Shown in pieces: positions 26,318 through 35,720 of a stretch of 64,000 nt of DNA (the stretch's first letter is position 1; each line of letters opens with the position of its first letter). The DNA lies in contig NZ_PENZ01000007.1 in NCBI RefSeq assembly GCF_003144395.1, positions 124,001-188,000 of the forward strand, read 5' to 3'. The stretch comes from Proteus faecis (GTDB lineage Bacteria; Pseudomonadota; Gammaproteobacteria; Enterobacterales; Enterobacteriaceae). Made by a program: the position numbers and the translations under genes. The notes below the pieces were generated by a model, which did not search any database, was not told where the DNA came from, and saw only the letters and a program-made list of their open reading frames with translations.

Positions 26318-29302
26318 ATGTTAGCGCCACTGACCGATTATAAAGATAAAATCACCCTTATCCGTGATAGTAGTATTCAGTTTCTGGATTTTGGTTTTAC
26401 GCTACCACAGCGCAAAGAATATGGTGAGTTTGTTAAAAAAGGCGAAAACGGCCCGTTAATGCGACTCATCTATAATGAACGAGACGATAACTACCTCTAT
26501 CCTGCACCTAAAAATCAGCCTCAAATACCGAGAGAAGCTGAATTTAGTTTCTCCCTTGAAGAGTCATTAACGCTATTAAATGACACATGGTTACCAGTGC
26601 CATTTTTCCGTTTTAATCCACCACGTGCATTCTCTCAAGGCCCTGATAACTGGGTAAGAATGATGTTCCATCAATTGCCAGAGCCAGATGAAGATGGGCA
26701 TACACACCGCGTTGTTGTGGCATTTGATACTCGAATAGAGCCAAATCGCACTAATACCGCTTATCTGGCACCAAACGAAGAAGATGTACGTTCTGGTGTT
26801 GCTTTTGCGTTGGCCTACTTGGGCTATGAAGTTGAAAACTTTCTTGAGACACCATGGATTGATGGTTGGTTAAAAGAAGTCTTTAGCGAAAGAGCGCTGA
26901 CTGTAACCAAAATGTACCATGATGAACTGGATGAGGCGCTTAAAGAGTTTCAACATCAGGCACATTATCTCAATTTACTTAATATATTAGGTGAGAAACT
27001 ACGCTTACCTGAGATCAAAATTAACGAAACCAAACCACAAGAGCCTGCAATTGAAGTTGACCTTATTCTTGATGTGGGTAACTCACGCACCTGTGGGATC
27101 TTAATTGAAGATCATATCAATGATAACAAAGGGTTAACGCAACTCTATGAAATGACGCTGCGTGATTTAAGCCACCCTTATCAAATCTATAACGAACCAT
27201 TTGAAAGCCGTATTGAATTTGCGCAAGCTGAATTTGGTAAACAAGATTTTTCAGTTAATAGTGGTCGCAACAATGCCTTTATGTGGCCCACTATTGGTCG
27301 CGTTGGCCCAGAAGCCAATCGCATGGCGGCACAACGCTTAGGTACTGAAGGTTCAACAGGTATTTCAAGCCCTAAACGCTATTTATGGGATGATTCGCCA
27401 TATTCTCCAGGTTGGCGCTTTAGCCGCTCTTTTGGTCAAACAGACAGAGAGCCACTAGCGACTGCTGTTCCTATGACATACCTTCTAAACGATCATGGTG
27501 AACCATTATTTCGTTTAGAGCCGGATGATCGCATGCCGGTATTTACACCAAACTATACCCGCAGTTCATTAATGACCATGATGTTAACCGAAGTGTTAGC
27601 GCAGGCATTAACACAAATGAACAGCCCAGCTCAACGCCTTAAAATGAGTCATGCAAGCGCGCCTCGTCAACTGCGCAATATCATTTTAACTATTCCACCT
27701 GCGATGCCAAAACCAGAGCGCGCCATTTTTGAAACGTGCATGGAAAACGCATTAGGGCTAATTTGGAAAGCAATGAATTGGGATCCCACTGACGAAAAAC
27801 TGCGCTTTGATGGTAAAGATGAACAATGTCGTATACCGATGCCAAACATCCATGTGAAATGGGATGAAGCCACTTGTGGTCAGTTAGTTTACCTCTACAA
27901 CGAAACACAAATTAAATTTGGTGAGCGTACTGAAGCCTTTTTTGCCAGCCAAGTACGTGAAGATAATCGCGCATTAACTGGTGATAGCACGTTAAAGATT
28001 GCCTCAATTGATATTGGTGGCGGAACCACCGATCTCGTGATCACACGCTATAAACTAGATACTGGTACCGGTAGTAACGTCAAAATTATTCCAACACAGT
28101 TATTTCGTGAAGGATTCAAAATTGCAGGTGATGATATTTTATTAGATATCATCCAAATCTGTGTATTGCCAGCATTACGCACCGCATTAACGGATGCGGG
28201 TATTTCTGATGCCGATGCTCTGATGTCTTCTCTTTTTGGGAGTGAAGGTTTAGATGCGGGGCAACAAGTGTTACGCCAACAGCTTACCCTACAAATCTTC
28301 AATCCGATTGGATTGAAGATTTTAAGTCAATACGAAAACTACGATCCATTAGTGCCTCATGAAGGCATTAACAGTACGTTTGGTGAATTACTTAACGTTC
28401 AACCGACAGAGCATGTACGTCGTTATATTGATGATGCAACCAATAAAGAGCTCGGTGGTGGCGAGAGCTTCTCTATTTTAAATGTACCTGTACAAATTAA
28501 CTTTGCGCAATTGCACGCTGAATTTATTTCAGGTGAACGTATCAATATCACCCGTAGTTTAAAAGCACTGTGTGAAGTGCTTTATTACTACTCCTGTGAT
28601 GTTTTACTGCTGACAGGTCGCCCTTCTCGTTTACCGGGTATTCAAGCACTATTAAAAGTATTACAACCTGTACCACCTTCTCGTATTCTGCCATTACACG
28701 GTTACAAAACAGGTGGCTGGTATCCATTCAACAAAAAAGGCCGTATTGACGATCCAAAATCAACCGCGGCAGTCGGTGCAATGTTGTGTTTAATGGCTGA
28801 AAATGCACGTTTGCTCAACTTCTACTTCTCGACAGGTAACTTTAAAACTTACTCAACAGTACGCTATTTAGGGATGTTGGATAATAACAACACTATTTCC
28901 GATAATGACGTCTACTACCGTGATATTCAGGATAAATTTGAACCTGATCCTGATACCTATTTTGAAGTCAGAGGCGGGATCCGCTTAGGTTTCCGTCAAT
29001 TAGATAATGCCCGTTGGCCTGCATCTCCACTTTATACCTTACGCATTAAAAGTCCGAAATTGGCACAACAACTTAGCCAAGAAGACAGCGTATTGCATAT
29101 CAAACTTGGAGAAGAAAGAGGTGCCTCTGGCCATAATGATAACAATAAATCTGAAAAATTACGGATTGAAGAAATGGAGCTGATTAACGGCAAAGGTGGC
29201 GTTAATAAAAACGGTTTAAGCTTCAAACTCAATACGTTAGCAGATAGTGGTATTGGTGAAACATCCTATTGGCTGGATAGCGGGAGTGTATTAGGTAAAT
29301 GA
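26318..29302 (+). CDS. srfB: SrfB, actin/Hsp70-fold ATPase-like protein
   Basis: 994 residues, the normal SrfB size. The N-terminal ITLIRDSSIQFLDFGFTLP is characteristic of SrfB. Nucleotide-binding motifs of the actin/Hsp70/sugar-kinase fold are visible: phosphate-1 LILDVGNSRTCGILIED (about 248-264), phosphate-2 ASIDIGGGTTDLVITRY (about 562-578) and an adenosine-type motif LLLTGRPSRLPGIQALL (about 765-781). No signal or membrane helix is seen, so it is cytosolic. It starts three bases after srfA and overlaps srfC by four (ATGA), so expression is tightly coupled. The motifs are intact, so I infer real nucleotide binding; the cellular role is unknown. Confidence 0.88.
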   Translation: MLAPLTDYKDKITLIRDSSIQFLDFGFTLPQRKEYGEFVKKGENGPLMRLIYNERDDNYLYPAPKNQPQIPREAEFSFSLEESLTLLNDTWLPVPFFRFNPPRAFSQGPDNWVRMMFHQLPEPDEDGHTHRVVVAFDTRIEPNRTNTAYLAPNEEDVRSGVAFALAYLGYEVENFLETPWIDGWLKEVFSERALTVTKMYHDELDEALKEFQHQAHYLNLLNILGEKLRLPEIKINETKPQEPAIEVDLILDVGNSRTCGILIEDHINDNKGLTQLYEMTLRDLSHPYQIYNEPFESRIEFAQAEFGKQDFSVNSGRNNAFMWPTIGRVGPEANRMAAQRLGTEGSTGISSPKRYLWDDSPYSPGWRFSRSFGQTDREPLATAVPMTYLLNDHGEPLFRLEPDDRMPVFTPNYTRSSLMTMMLTEVLAQALTQMNSPAQRLKMSHASAPRQLRNIILTIPPAMPKPERAIFETCMENALGLIWKAMNWDPTDEKLRFDGKDEQCRIPMPNIHVKWDEATCGQLVYLYNETQIKFGERTEAFFASQVREDNRALTGDSTLKIASIDIGGGTTDLVITRYKLDTGTGSNVKIIPTQLFREGFKIAGDDILLDIIQICVLPALRTALTDAGISDADALMSSLFGSEGLDAGQQVLRQQLTLQIFNPIGLKILSQYENYDPLVPHEGINSTFGELLNVQPTEHVRRYIDDATNKELGGGESFSILNVPVQINFAQLHAEFISGERINITRSLKALCEVLYYYSCDVLLLTGRPSRLPGIQALLKVLQPVPPSRILPLHGYKTGGWYPFNKKGRIDDPKSTAAVGAMLCLMAENARLLNFYFSTGNFKTYSTVRYLGMLDNNNTISDNDVYYRDIQDKFEPDPDTYFEVRGGIRLGFRQLDNARWPASPLYTLRIKSPKLAQQLSQEDSVLHIKLGEERGASGHNDNNKSEKLRIEEMELINGKGGVNKNGLSFKLNTLADSGIGETSYWLDSGSVLGK

Positions 29303-32010
29303 ATATGATGGATGAAAAACAGTTAACAGCCAAATGGGATGCCATTTATCAAGGTGCAGGCAAAGCCATTGATTGGATAAGTGCGGTAAGAGGTAATGCG
29401 CCTCGTTTAAATACAGAAGCAGATAGCCTTATCTATCGTCTGCGCCGTAGCCGGAATATGGCGAAAAACCTCAGTTTAGCGACACAACGTCCAATGTCTG
29501 TGGGCTTTTTTGGGCTATCACAGGCAGGAAAATCATACCTGATTTCAGCGCTTGCTGCTGGGCAAGAGGGGCGCCTAAGAACCCGTATGTCAGGTAAAAC
29601 GCTTGATTTTATCGACCATATCAACCCACCGGGTAGCGGTAAAGAAGCCACTGGCTTAGTCACTCGCTTTAGTCGCAACGCCACAAAAGGTACACAAGCG
29701 TTTCCTGTCGAACTGCATCTTTTCAGCGAAATTGAGATCGTTAAAATTCTCGCCAATGCTTACCTGTATGACTTTAATCAGGAAAAAATTGATTTTGAAT
29801 TAGATGACGAGAAAGTTTCTCGTTTAATCAATTCATTAAGCACACAACGCAGTGCGACACCTGTTGCGGGTATTACTCATGATGATGTTGTTTCATTGTG
29901 GGATTATCTTCAACGCCATGCGGAAAAAAGCCAAAAAAAATTGGCGACATCCTATTGGCCTAAAGCGATTGAGTTAGCGCCTTATCTCAGCATTGCGCAA
30001 CGCGCTAAACTCTTTTCTGTTTTATGGGGCGATATTGCAGAGCTGACATCCGCTTATCAGCGTTTTAGCACCACACTGGCTACTTTAGGTCATGCATCTC
30101 TTGTTTTGGCTCCGCTCTCTTCTTTAGTCAAAGAGCAAGACGGCGTGTTAGTACAAGAAGACAGTATTATGAACGTGGATATGTTAGAGCGTCTTAATAC
30201 TGCCAATGATAGCCAGATCAACATTTGCCCTGTTCATGGTGATCGTATTGATGCCCCTGTTACCCTTTCGTTAGCAGAGTTAACTGCGCTGACCGTTGAA
30301 CTCGTTGTCCCGTTATTAGATGCACCAAGTAAAGCCTTGTTTGAACACGTTGAATTGCTCGATTTTCCGGGTTATCGCGGACGTTTAGGGGTTGAAACTA
30401 TGGATGATGTTCGTCGTCAGGTAAATAATGACAGTGCAAATCCACTGGCTCAGCTTATTTTACGAGGTAAAGTTGCCTATCTGTTTGAGCGTTATACCGA
30501 TAACCAAGAGATGAATGTGTTGGTGGTGTGTACTGCGTCTAATAAACAGTCTGACGTCAAAGAGGTCGGTGGTGTACTCACAGAGTGGATACATAATACC
30601 CAAGGTAAAGATGCTCAAACTCGTGCCAAACGCCCTTCTGGTTTAATTTGGGCAATGACCATGTTTGATACACGTATTAACAACGCTTTAACCATGAATG
30701 AAGCGTTATTACGCCAATCATGGGGTAAAGGGGGCATGATCAAAATGGCGATGTTAGAGCGCTTTGGTCAATACCCTTGGATGTCAGATTGGATGAATGG
30801 AAATGCCTTTAATAACACCTTCTTGGTGCGTAAACCGGGTATGCCTACTCCGTTTATTCAAATCAGTAATGGCAAAGAGAGTGTGCTCAATGAGGACAGC
30901 GTTTCACAATTACATCTGATGAAAAAAACCTTTGCTGAAGACGAAACTGTCCAACGCTATATTCGTGAGCCTGACCAAGCATGGGATGCCATGTTGTCGC
31001 TCAACGATGGGGGTATGCAACGCCTTGCCGATTACCTTGAAACGGTTGCATTAAAATCACTAAAACTTGAACGTATCAGCGAGCAATTGCAAGAAATTCA
31101 ACGTGATTTAATCGGTCATCATCTTGAAAAATGGTATCAATCAGGTGGTGAAGAAGAGCTCCAAATCAAACGTCGTAATGCCACCACTATTTTACGCTTT
31201 ATGCAAAGTCGCCCTTATCTACAAGGTGCCTTGCTAGATTATCTTCTGCCTTCTCGTAAATCACTCTACGACCTGTATATGCAGGAAAAAGAGGTTATCG
31301 ATACGCTTTCAGAGAACAAAAAAGTGACTCAGGCTCCAATTTCGGCCTTTGCAGCGATGGAGCAACCAACTTTCGATCTCTTTAGCGATGCGCCAATTTC
31401 GCTAGAGCCAGAAGAAGATAAAGCCCCTAAAGGTCACGGCAACGAGGTTACCTATCCTAAAAAAGTGATGGCCTTATGGATAAATCATCTGCGTAGCCTA
31501 CCTGATAACAGTACGTTGTTAACCTATTTAGGCATTGACCAAGAAATTATGGTGCTATTAGTGGATGAGCTTATCACAGCGATTAATCGCCTTGGTGTTG
31601 AACAACGCATGTTGAAAACGCTTGCCGGGACTGAAGCCATTGCCCGTCGTGATGACTTAGCTGAACAGCAATCATCTCGTGTTTATAATGTATTGGGTGA
31701 TTTTATTACTTGGTTCAACTTCAAAGATGACGGTGTTGAGAAGCCTGATAGCAAAATTAATGTCGGTCATAAAATCTTTGAAAAACCGGATAACACTAGC
31801 GTGCAATGGGGTGAGGATGAGCGTTTAGTCCGCTTACCTACCAACCCCGTTAACTATACCCTTTTATTTGTGATTGATTGGCTTATCGCTTTATCAGCAG
31901 TTATTACTGAGAATGCGGGGCATTCTGCGGGCAGAGAGATCAGTGCTGAACAAAACGCACTATTAGGCCAAATCATTCACACAATGAAATCATCCGTCGT
32001 GGAGTCATAA
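29299..32010 (+). CDS. srfC: SrfC, dynamin-like large GTPase
   Basis: 903 residues. A P-loop lies near residues 70-84: VGFFGLSQAGKSYLISALA, the GxxxxGKS pattern of GTPases. A second motif ELLDFPGYRG (about 350-359) matches the DxPG switch-II (G3) element. VVCTASNKQSD (about 407-417) could be G4, with NKQSD in place of the NKxD base-recognition motif. Long helical segments follow to the C-terminus (about 570-900), as in dynamin-like proteins. It is cytosolic as far as seen. It overlaps srfB by four bases and precedes the next gene by three. The family is annotated as a putative bacterial virulence factor; its mechanism is not established. Confidence 0.86.
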   Translation: MNMMDEKQLTAKWDAIYQGAGKAIDWISAVRGNAPRLNTEADSLIYRLRRSRNMAKNLSLATQRPMSVGFFGLSQAGKSYLISALAAGQEGRLRTRMSGKTLDFIDHINPPGSGKEATGLVTRFSRNATKGTQAFPVELHLFSEIEIVKILANAYLYDFNQEKIDFELDDEKVSRLINSLSTQRSATPVAGITHDDVVSLWDYLQRHAEKSQKKLATSYWPKAIELAPYLSIAQRAKLFSVLWGDIAELTSAYQRFSTTLATLGHASLVLAPLSSLVKEQDGVLVQEDSIMNVDMLERLNTANDSQINICPVHGDRIDAPVTLSLAELTALTVELVVPLLDAPSKALFEHVELLDFPGYRGRLGVETMDDVRRQVNNDSANPLAQLILRGKVAYLFERYTDNQEMNVLVVCTASNKQSDVKEVGGVLTEWIHNTQGKDAQTRAKRPSGLIWAMTMFDTRINNALTMNEALLRQSWGKGGMIKMAMLERFGQYPWMSDWMNGNAFNNTFLVRKPGMPTPFIQISNGKESVLNEDSVSQLHLMKKTFAEDETVQRYIREPDQAWDAMLSLNDGGMQRLADYLETVALKSLKLERISEQLQEIQRDLIGHHLEKWYQSGGEEELQIKRRNATTILRFMQSRPYLQGALLDYLLPSRKSLYDLYMQEKEVIDTLSENKKVTQAPISAFAAMEQPTFDLFSDAPISLEPEEDKAPKGHGNEVTYPKKVMALWINHLRSLPDNSTLLTYLGIDQEIMVLLVDELITAINRLGVEQRMLKTLAGTEAIARRDDLAEQQSSRVYNVLGDFITWFNFKDDGVEKPDSKINVGHKIFEKPDNTSVQWGEDERLVRLPTNPVNYTLLFVIDWLIALSAVITENAGHSAGREISAEQNALLGQIIHTMKSSVVES

Positions 32011-32013
32011 TTC

Positions 32014-33021
32014 GTGTTTATTCCAGAATTAAAACCCGTACAACCAGCTCGTCCCGGCTTTGCGGTATTAAGTATTCGTAATTGGGAAGGTGACGCTTCC
32101 CCTGTTTATTTAAGCATTCAGCGTAACCAAGATCGCTATTTCTTAAATGATAAAGGGGAATGGGTAGGTAATGCCTTTTTCCACCAGCTGTCTCTTGAAG
32201 ATGCTGATGACGGTTATCAAATCGTTCTTGATAAAACGTTGGTTGATCCCCTCGTTAGCAACTTACAAATGGCGTATCAATTTACGTTAAAAGATGATAA
32301 TGAAACACAAGATATCGGGCGATTACGCATTCGTGATGGTGTATTAGCCTCACAAGCTCAAGGTCAAAGTGAAGCATTAAAATCAACGGCTACATTAGAT
32401 AATCAGCCTGTTCCGCCTGCGCCCATTGCTGAAACATCCCCCGCACCAGAACCTGAACCACTCAAAATACCTGAGCCAGAGCCTATTATCCCTGAAATCA
32501 AAGTAGATGAACCGCCACAGCGTCCAATACCACCGGCACCGAAAAAATCAAAAATCGGCTTAATTTTCGCGATTATTTTGATCTTAATTTTAGCGGGTAT
32601 CTTAACGTGGTTCTTCTTACTAAGGGGTAATCCTGCTGGCGAGCCTGCGCCACAGCCAACACCAGAACCCACAACACCTAGTGTCTGCAGTGTTGAAAAC
32701 ATGAAATCGGGTACCGCATTAACCTTTGTACAAAGTTGCATACAGAGCCAACCAGATAGCAAAACTATCCTTGCAACGATCTCACTCGCAAAACAGAACA
32801 ATCAATGTGATGTTGCTCAGCGTTTATATGCTTATAAAGCACAATCAGGTGATGTTGAGATCGCACTAAATTACGCTCGTGAATACGATCCAGAAACCGC
32901 GTCAACACAAGGCTGCTTTAGTGCAGATAAAGAAACGGCCATTTATTGGTACGAAACGGTTCTCAATCATGATCCACAAAACAGTGACGCAAAAGCGCGT
33001 CTTGAAGCTTTAAAAAAATAG
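32014..33021 (+). CDS. Single-pass membrane protein with a repeat-type C-terminus
   Basis: 335 residues from a GTG three bases after the srfC stop. The cytosolic N-terminal domain (about 1-120) is mostly beta-strand in character. A Pro/Glu-rich linker (about 130-175) leads to one membrane helix at about 181-202, followed by RGNPAGEPAP. The periplasmic C-terminus (about 220-335) contains Sel1/TPR-like helices (AIYWYETVLNHDPQNSDAKA) and several cysteines. The layout, cytosolic domain plus helix plus periplasmic domain, matches that of SrfA and the vWA protein. Family not recognised. It may link SrfB/SrfC to the periplasmic parts. Confidence 0.72.
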   Translation: MFIPELKPVQPARPGFAVLSIRNWEGDASPVYLSIQRNQDRYFLNDKGEWVGNAFFHQLSLEDADDGYQIVLDKTLVDPLVSNLQMAYQFTLKDDNETQDIGRLRIRDGVLASQAQGQSEALKSTATLDNQPVPPAPIAETSPAPEPEPLKIPEPEPIIPEIKVDEPPQRPIPPAPKKSKIGLIFAIILILILAGILTWFFLLRGNPAGEPAPQPTPEPTTPSVCSVENMKSGTALTFVQSCIQSQPDSKTILATISLAKQNNQCDVAQRLYAYKAQSGDVEIALNYAREYDPETASTQGCFSADKETAIYWYETVLNHDPQNSDAKARLEALKK

Positions 33022-33030
33022 GAAAGTCGC

Positions 33031-35028
33031 ATGAAAAAGGCGCATTGGCTTACGCTTATTCTCAGTGGTTTAATTCTAACAGCGCCAGCAAGTGCTGAAG
33101 AGAAAAAGCCACTATTACAAGAGGGTAAAAAGACCCTCTATCAACGTGTATTAACTTACCCGGGTTGCCAAATCACTGACACTATTGGCGCAAAAGGTAA
33201 AGAGCAACCTGCATTTAGCCGTTTTTATGTTTATCAACGCCAAACACAGGGCGCTAATGAGTGGTTACAAGTTGGCCCTGATAGCTTAGGTCATATTAGT
33301 GGCTGGATGAATGCAAGTTGTACCTCAGAATGGAAAATGCAGTTAACACTCGCATTTACTAACCCTGCGGGTCGTAACCCAATGCTGTTTTTCAAAGATA
33401 AGCAAACGGTTGAAAGCTTACTTGAAAGCCCAACGCCTGAAAAACAGTACAAACCCTTTTTAGCAGATATCAAAAACCAAAAAGTCAATCCGGCTATTTT
33501 AGCAAAAGAGCCTGATTATATGATTGATCAGAAAAGTAATTTCTATCTACTGCCTGTATTAGGATCGGATGAAGTCTTTACTGATGCGGGCTATAAAGTG
33601 CGACTGCTCAATGTGGCTTCTGTTTCTTCACAAGCTAAAGACAGCAAAGACGCACAGAATGCAACTGCAAACAGTACAAAACCAGCGACACCGAATAGCA
33701 AAGATGCTGACAATATGATGCAAGGTTTTTCTGCCGCAGTGGTGTTTGTTATCGACTCAACAATATCCATGGATCCTTATATTGATAGAACCAAACAAGC
33801 GATCCAAAAGGTTTATGCACAAGTCGAAAAAGACAATATGTTGGATAAGGTAAAATTTGGTTTAGTGGCGTTTCGCTCTAATATCAAAGCCGTACCAGCA
33901 TTGGAATACGACAGCAAGATGTTTGTAAATCCCAATGATGTAAAAGATGGCCCTGATTTTCTGAATAAAGTTAAAGAATTACGCCAAGCTAAAGTCTCAA
34001 GTAGCCGTTTTGATGAAGATGCTTATGCTGGCGTAATGCAAGCCCTTGATGATGTTGATTGGACACGCTTTGGTGCGCGTTACATTATTTTAATCACTGA
34101 TGCAGGTGCATTAACAGGAGATGATCCTCTTTCATCAACTAAGCTCGATGCTGAACAAATTCGCCAAGAAGCGGCTTATCGCGGTGTTGCACTTTATACA
34201 CTGCATTTAAAAACGCCATCAGGTGCAAAAAATCACGCTTCTGCACAAACGCAATATGAAGCATTAACGCTTAATCCGTTCTTACACAAATCACTTTACT
34301 ACCCTATCAACTCAGGGGATGTAAATAGTTTTGGTCGCATGGTAGACAGTCTGGCAACCGCTGTCACCACTCAAATTCAAACGGCTTATCGTGGCGAAGC
34401 CACTGTGGGAAGTGCATTAAATGCTGATCCTACTTATGGCAAAGATAAAGAGACAGACACCTTACTTAGTGATGCACACGATTTAGGCTATGCCATGCGT
34501 TTAGCTTATTTAGGTGAAAAACAAGGTACAAAAGCGCCTCCAGTCTTTCAAGCATGGATAAGTGATCGGGACTTATTACAGCAAAATATCCCAACCACAG
34601 AAGTACAGGTTTTATTGACGAAAAGTGAGTTGAGCGATTTAAGTGATGTCATGAAAAAAATCGTGAATGCGGCTAATGAAGGTTTGATCTCGCCTGACAA
34701 TATGTTTGCGGATTTACGCTCAATCGCTGCCACTATGGGTAACGATCCAAATCAAATCAAACAAGGTTCAGCAACCAAGTTAGGTGAAATGGGATTATTA
34801 GGTGAATACATTGAAAATCTCCCTTACTTAAGTGAAGTCCTTGGCTTAGATGAAGAGACATGGAAAAGCTGGGATGGGCTAGAGCAAGAGAAATTTATCC
34901 GTCGTCTCAATACCAAGTTGCAATACTATCAACGTTATAACGAAGATGTTGATCGTTGGATATCCCTTGCACCACAAAGCGATCCTCGCGATCACGTTTA
35001 TCCTGTTCCACTGGAAAACTTGCCTTAA
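33031..35028 (+). CDS. Periplasmic vWA-domain protein (PpkA C-terminal-domain-like)
   Basis: 665 residues with a signal peptide (cleavage near ASA-EEK). An N-terminal domain (about 25-200) is followed by a vWA domain at about 233-440. Its MIDAS reads VFVIDSTISMDPYIDRTKQA: Asp-x-Thr-x-Ser in place of Asp-x-Ser-x-Ser. This wording resembles the vWA domain at the C-terminus of T6SS-associated kinases such as PpkA; no kinase domain is present here. A long helical C-terminus follows. The next gene starts within its stop codon (TAATG). Together with the four genes downstream this looks like a TagQRST-PpkA-type envelope module. Confidence 0.78.
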   Translation: MKKAHWLTLILSGLILTAPASAEEKKPLLQEGKKTLYQRVLTYPGCQITDTIGAKGKEQPAFSRFYVYQRQTQGANEWLQVGPDSLGHISGWMNASCTSEWKMQLTLAFTNPAGRNPMLFFKDKQTVESLLESPTPEKQYKPFLADIKNQKVNPAILAKEPDYMIDQKSNFYLLPVLGSDEVFTDAGYKVRLLNVASVSSQAKDSKDAQNATANSTKPATPNSKDADNMMQGFSAAVVFVIDSTISMDPYIDRTKQAIQKVYAQVEKDNMLDKVKFGLVAFRSNIKAVPALEYDSKMFVNPNDVKDGPDFLNKVKELRQAKVSSSRFDEDAYAGVMQALDDVDWTRFGARYIILITDAGALTGDDPLSSTKLDAEQIRQEAAYRGVALYTLHLKTPSGAKNHASAQTQYEALTLNPFLHKSLYYPINSGDVNSFGRMVDSLATAVTTQIQTAYRGEATVGSALNADPTYGKDKETDTLLSDAHDLGYAMRLAYLGEKQGTKAPPVFQAWISDRDLLQQNIPTTEVQVLLTKSELSDLSDVMKKIVNAANEGLISPDNMFADLRSIAATMGNDPNQIKQGSATKLGEMGLLGEYIENLPYLSEVLGLDEETWKSWDGLEQEKFIRRLNTKLQYYQRYNEDVDRWISLAPQSDPRDHVYPVPLENLP

Positions 35029-35720
35029 TGATCCAGATTGAAGGCATGGCAATTACGCGTGGTGATGCGCAACATGGTTTTCGTGTTGCGCTTCCTTCAT
35101 TGACCCTTGAAAAAGGAGAAATCTGCGCGTTAACTGGGTTAAGTGGTTGTGGTAAAAGTACCTTACTAGAAATGATAGGGCTAATCTTACGTCCAGATGA
35201 ATTAGCGCATTTCCAACTCGGTGATAATGTCATTATCACCCAAGCGGTATTGCATAATGAGCAGACTCAACTCGCATCATTGCGTGCTAAGAACTTGGGT
35301 TTTATGCTCCAAAGTGGTGGGTTACTTCCCTTTTTAACCGTCATACAAAATATTCAATTACCTCGTAAGATGCTGGGGTTAACCCAACACTCCGCTTGGC
35401 TTGATCACGCTATTGAGCATCTACAGTTACGTCCTTTACTTGATCGTTTTCCTCGCCAGCTCTCTATTGGTGAACGCCAACGTGCTGCTTTTATTCGCGC
35501 AATTGCCCATGAGCCCGCTTTACTGCTTGCCGATGAGCCCACAGCTGCTCTTGATCCCCATAATGCACAAGCGTTATATGCATTGATTGTGGAGATGGTA
35601 AAACAACTCGATATCTCTGCGCTGGTTGTTAGTCACGACTGGTCTTTAGTCGAGCGTTTTGAATTTAGCCACTATCATGCACAACTACAAGGGGGCGGTA
35701 GTGTCTTTCTCAAACAATAA
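35028..35720 (+). CDS. ABC transporter ATPase (LolD/TagT-like)
   Basis: 230 residues from an ATG that overlaps the stop of the vWA gene by one base. Walker A is GLSGCGKSTLLE (about 37-48), the Q-loop region reads LGFMLQSGGLLPFLTV, the signature is QLSIGERQRAAFIRAIA (SIGER in place of SGGQ) and Walker B is ALLLADEPTAALDP. The type is that of MacB/LolD/FtsE ATPases that drive mechanotransmission rather than transport. It pairs with the FtsX-like permease, whose GTG start lies inside its end. TagT of T6SS loci is the suggested functional parallel. Confidence 0.85.
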   Translation: MIQIEGMAITRGDAQHGFRVALPSLTLEKGEICALTGLSGCGKSTLLEMIGLILRPDELAHFQLGDNVIITQAVLHNEQTQLASLRAKNLGFMLQSGGLLPFLTVIQNIQLPRKMLGLTQHSAWLDHAIEHLQLRPLLDRFPRQLSIGERQRAAFIRAIAHEPALLLADEPTAALDPHNAQALYALIVEMVKQLDISALVVSHDWSLVERFEFSHYHAQLQGGGSVFLKQ

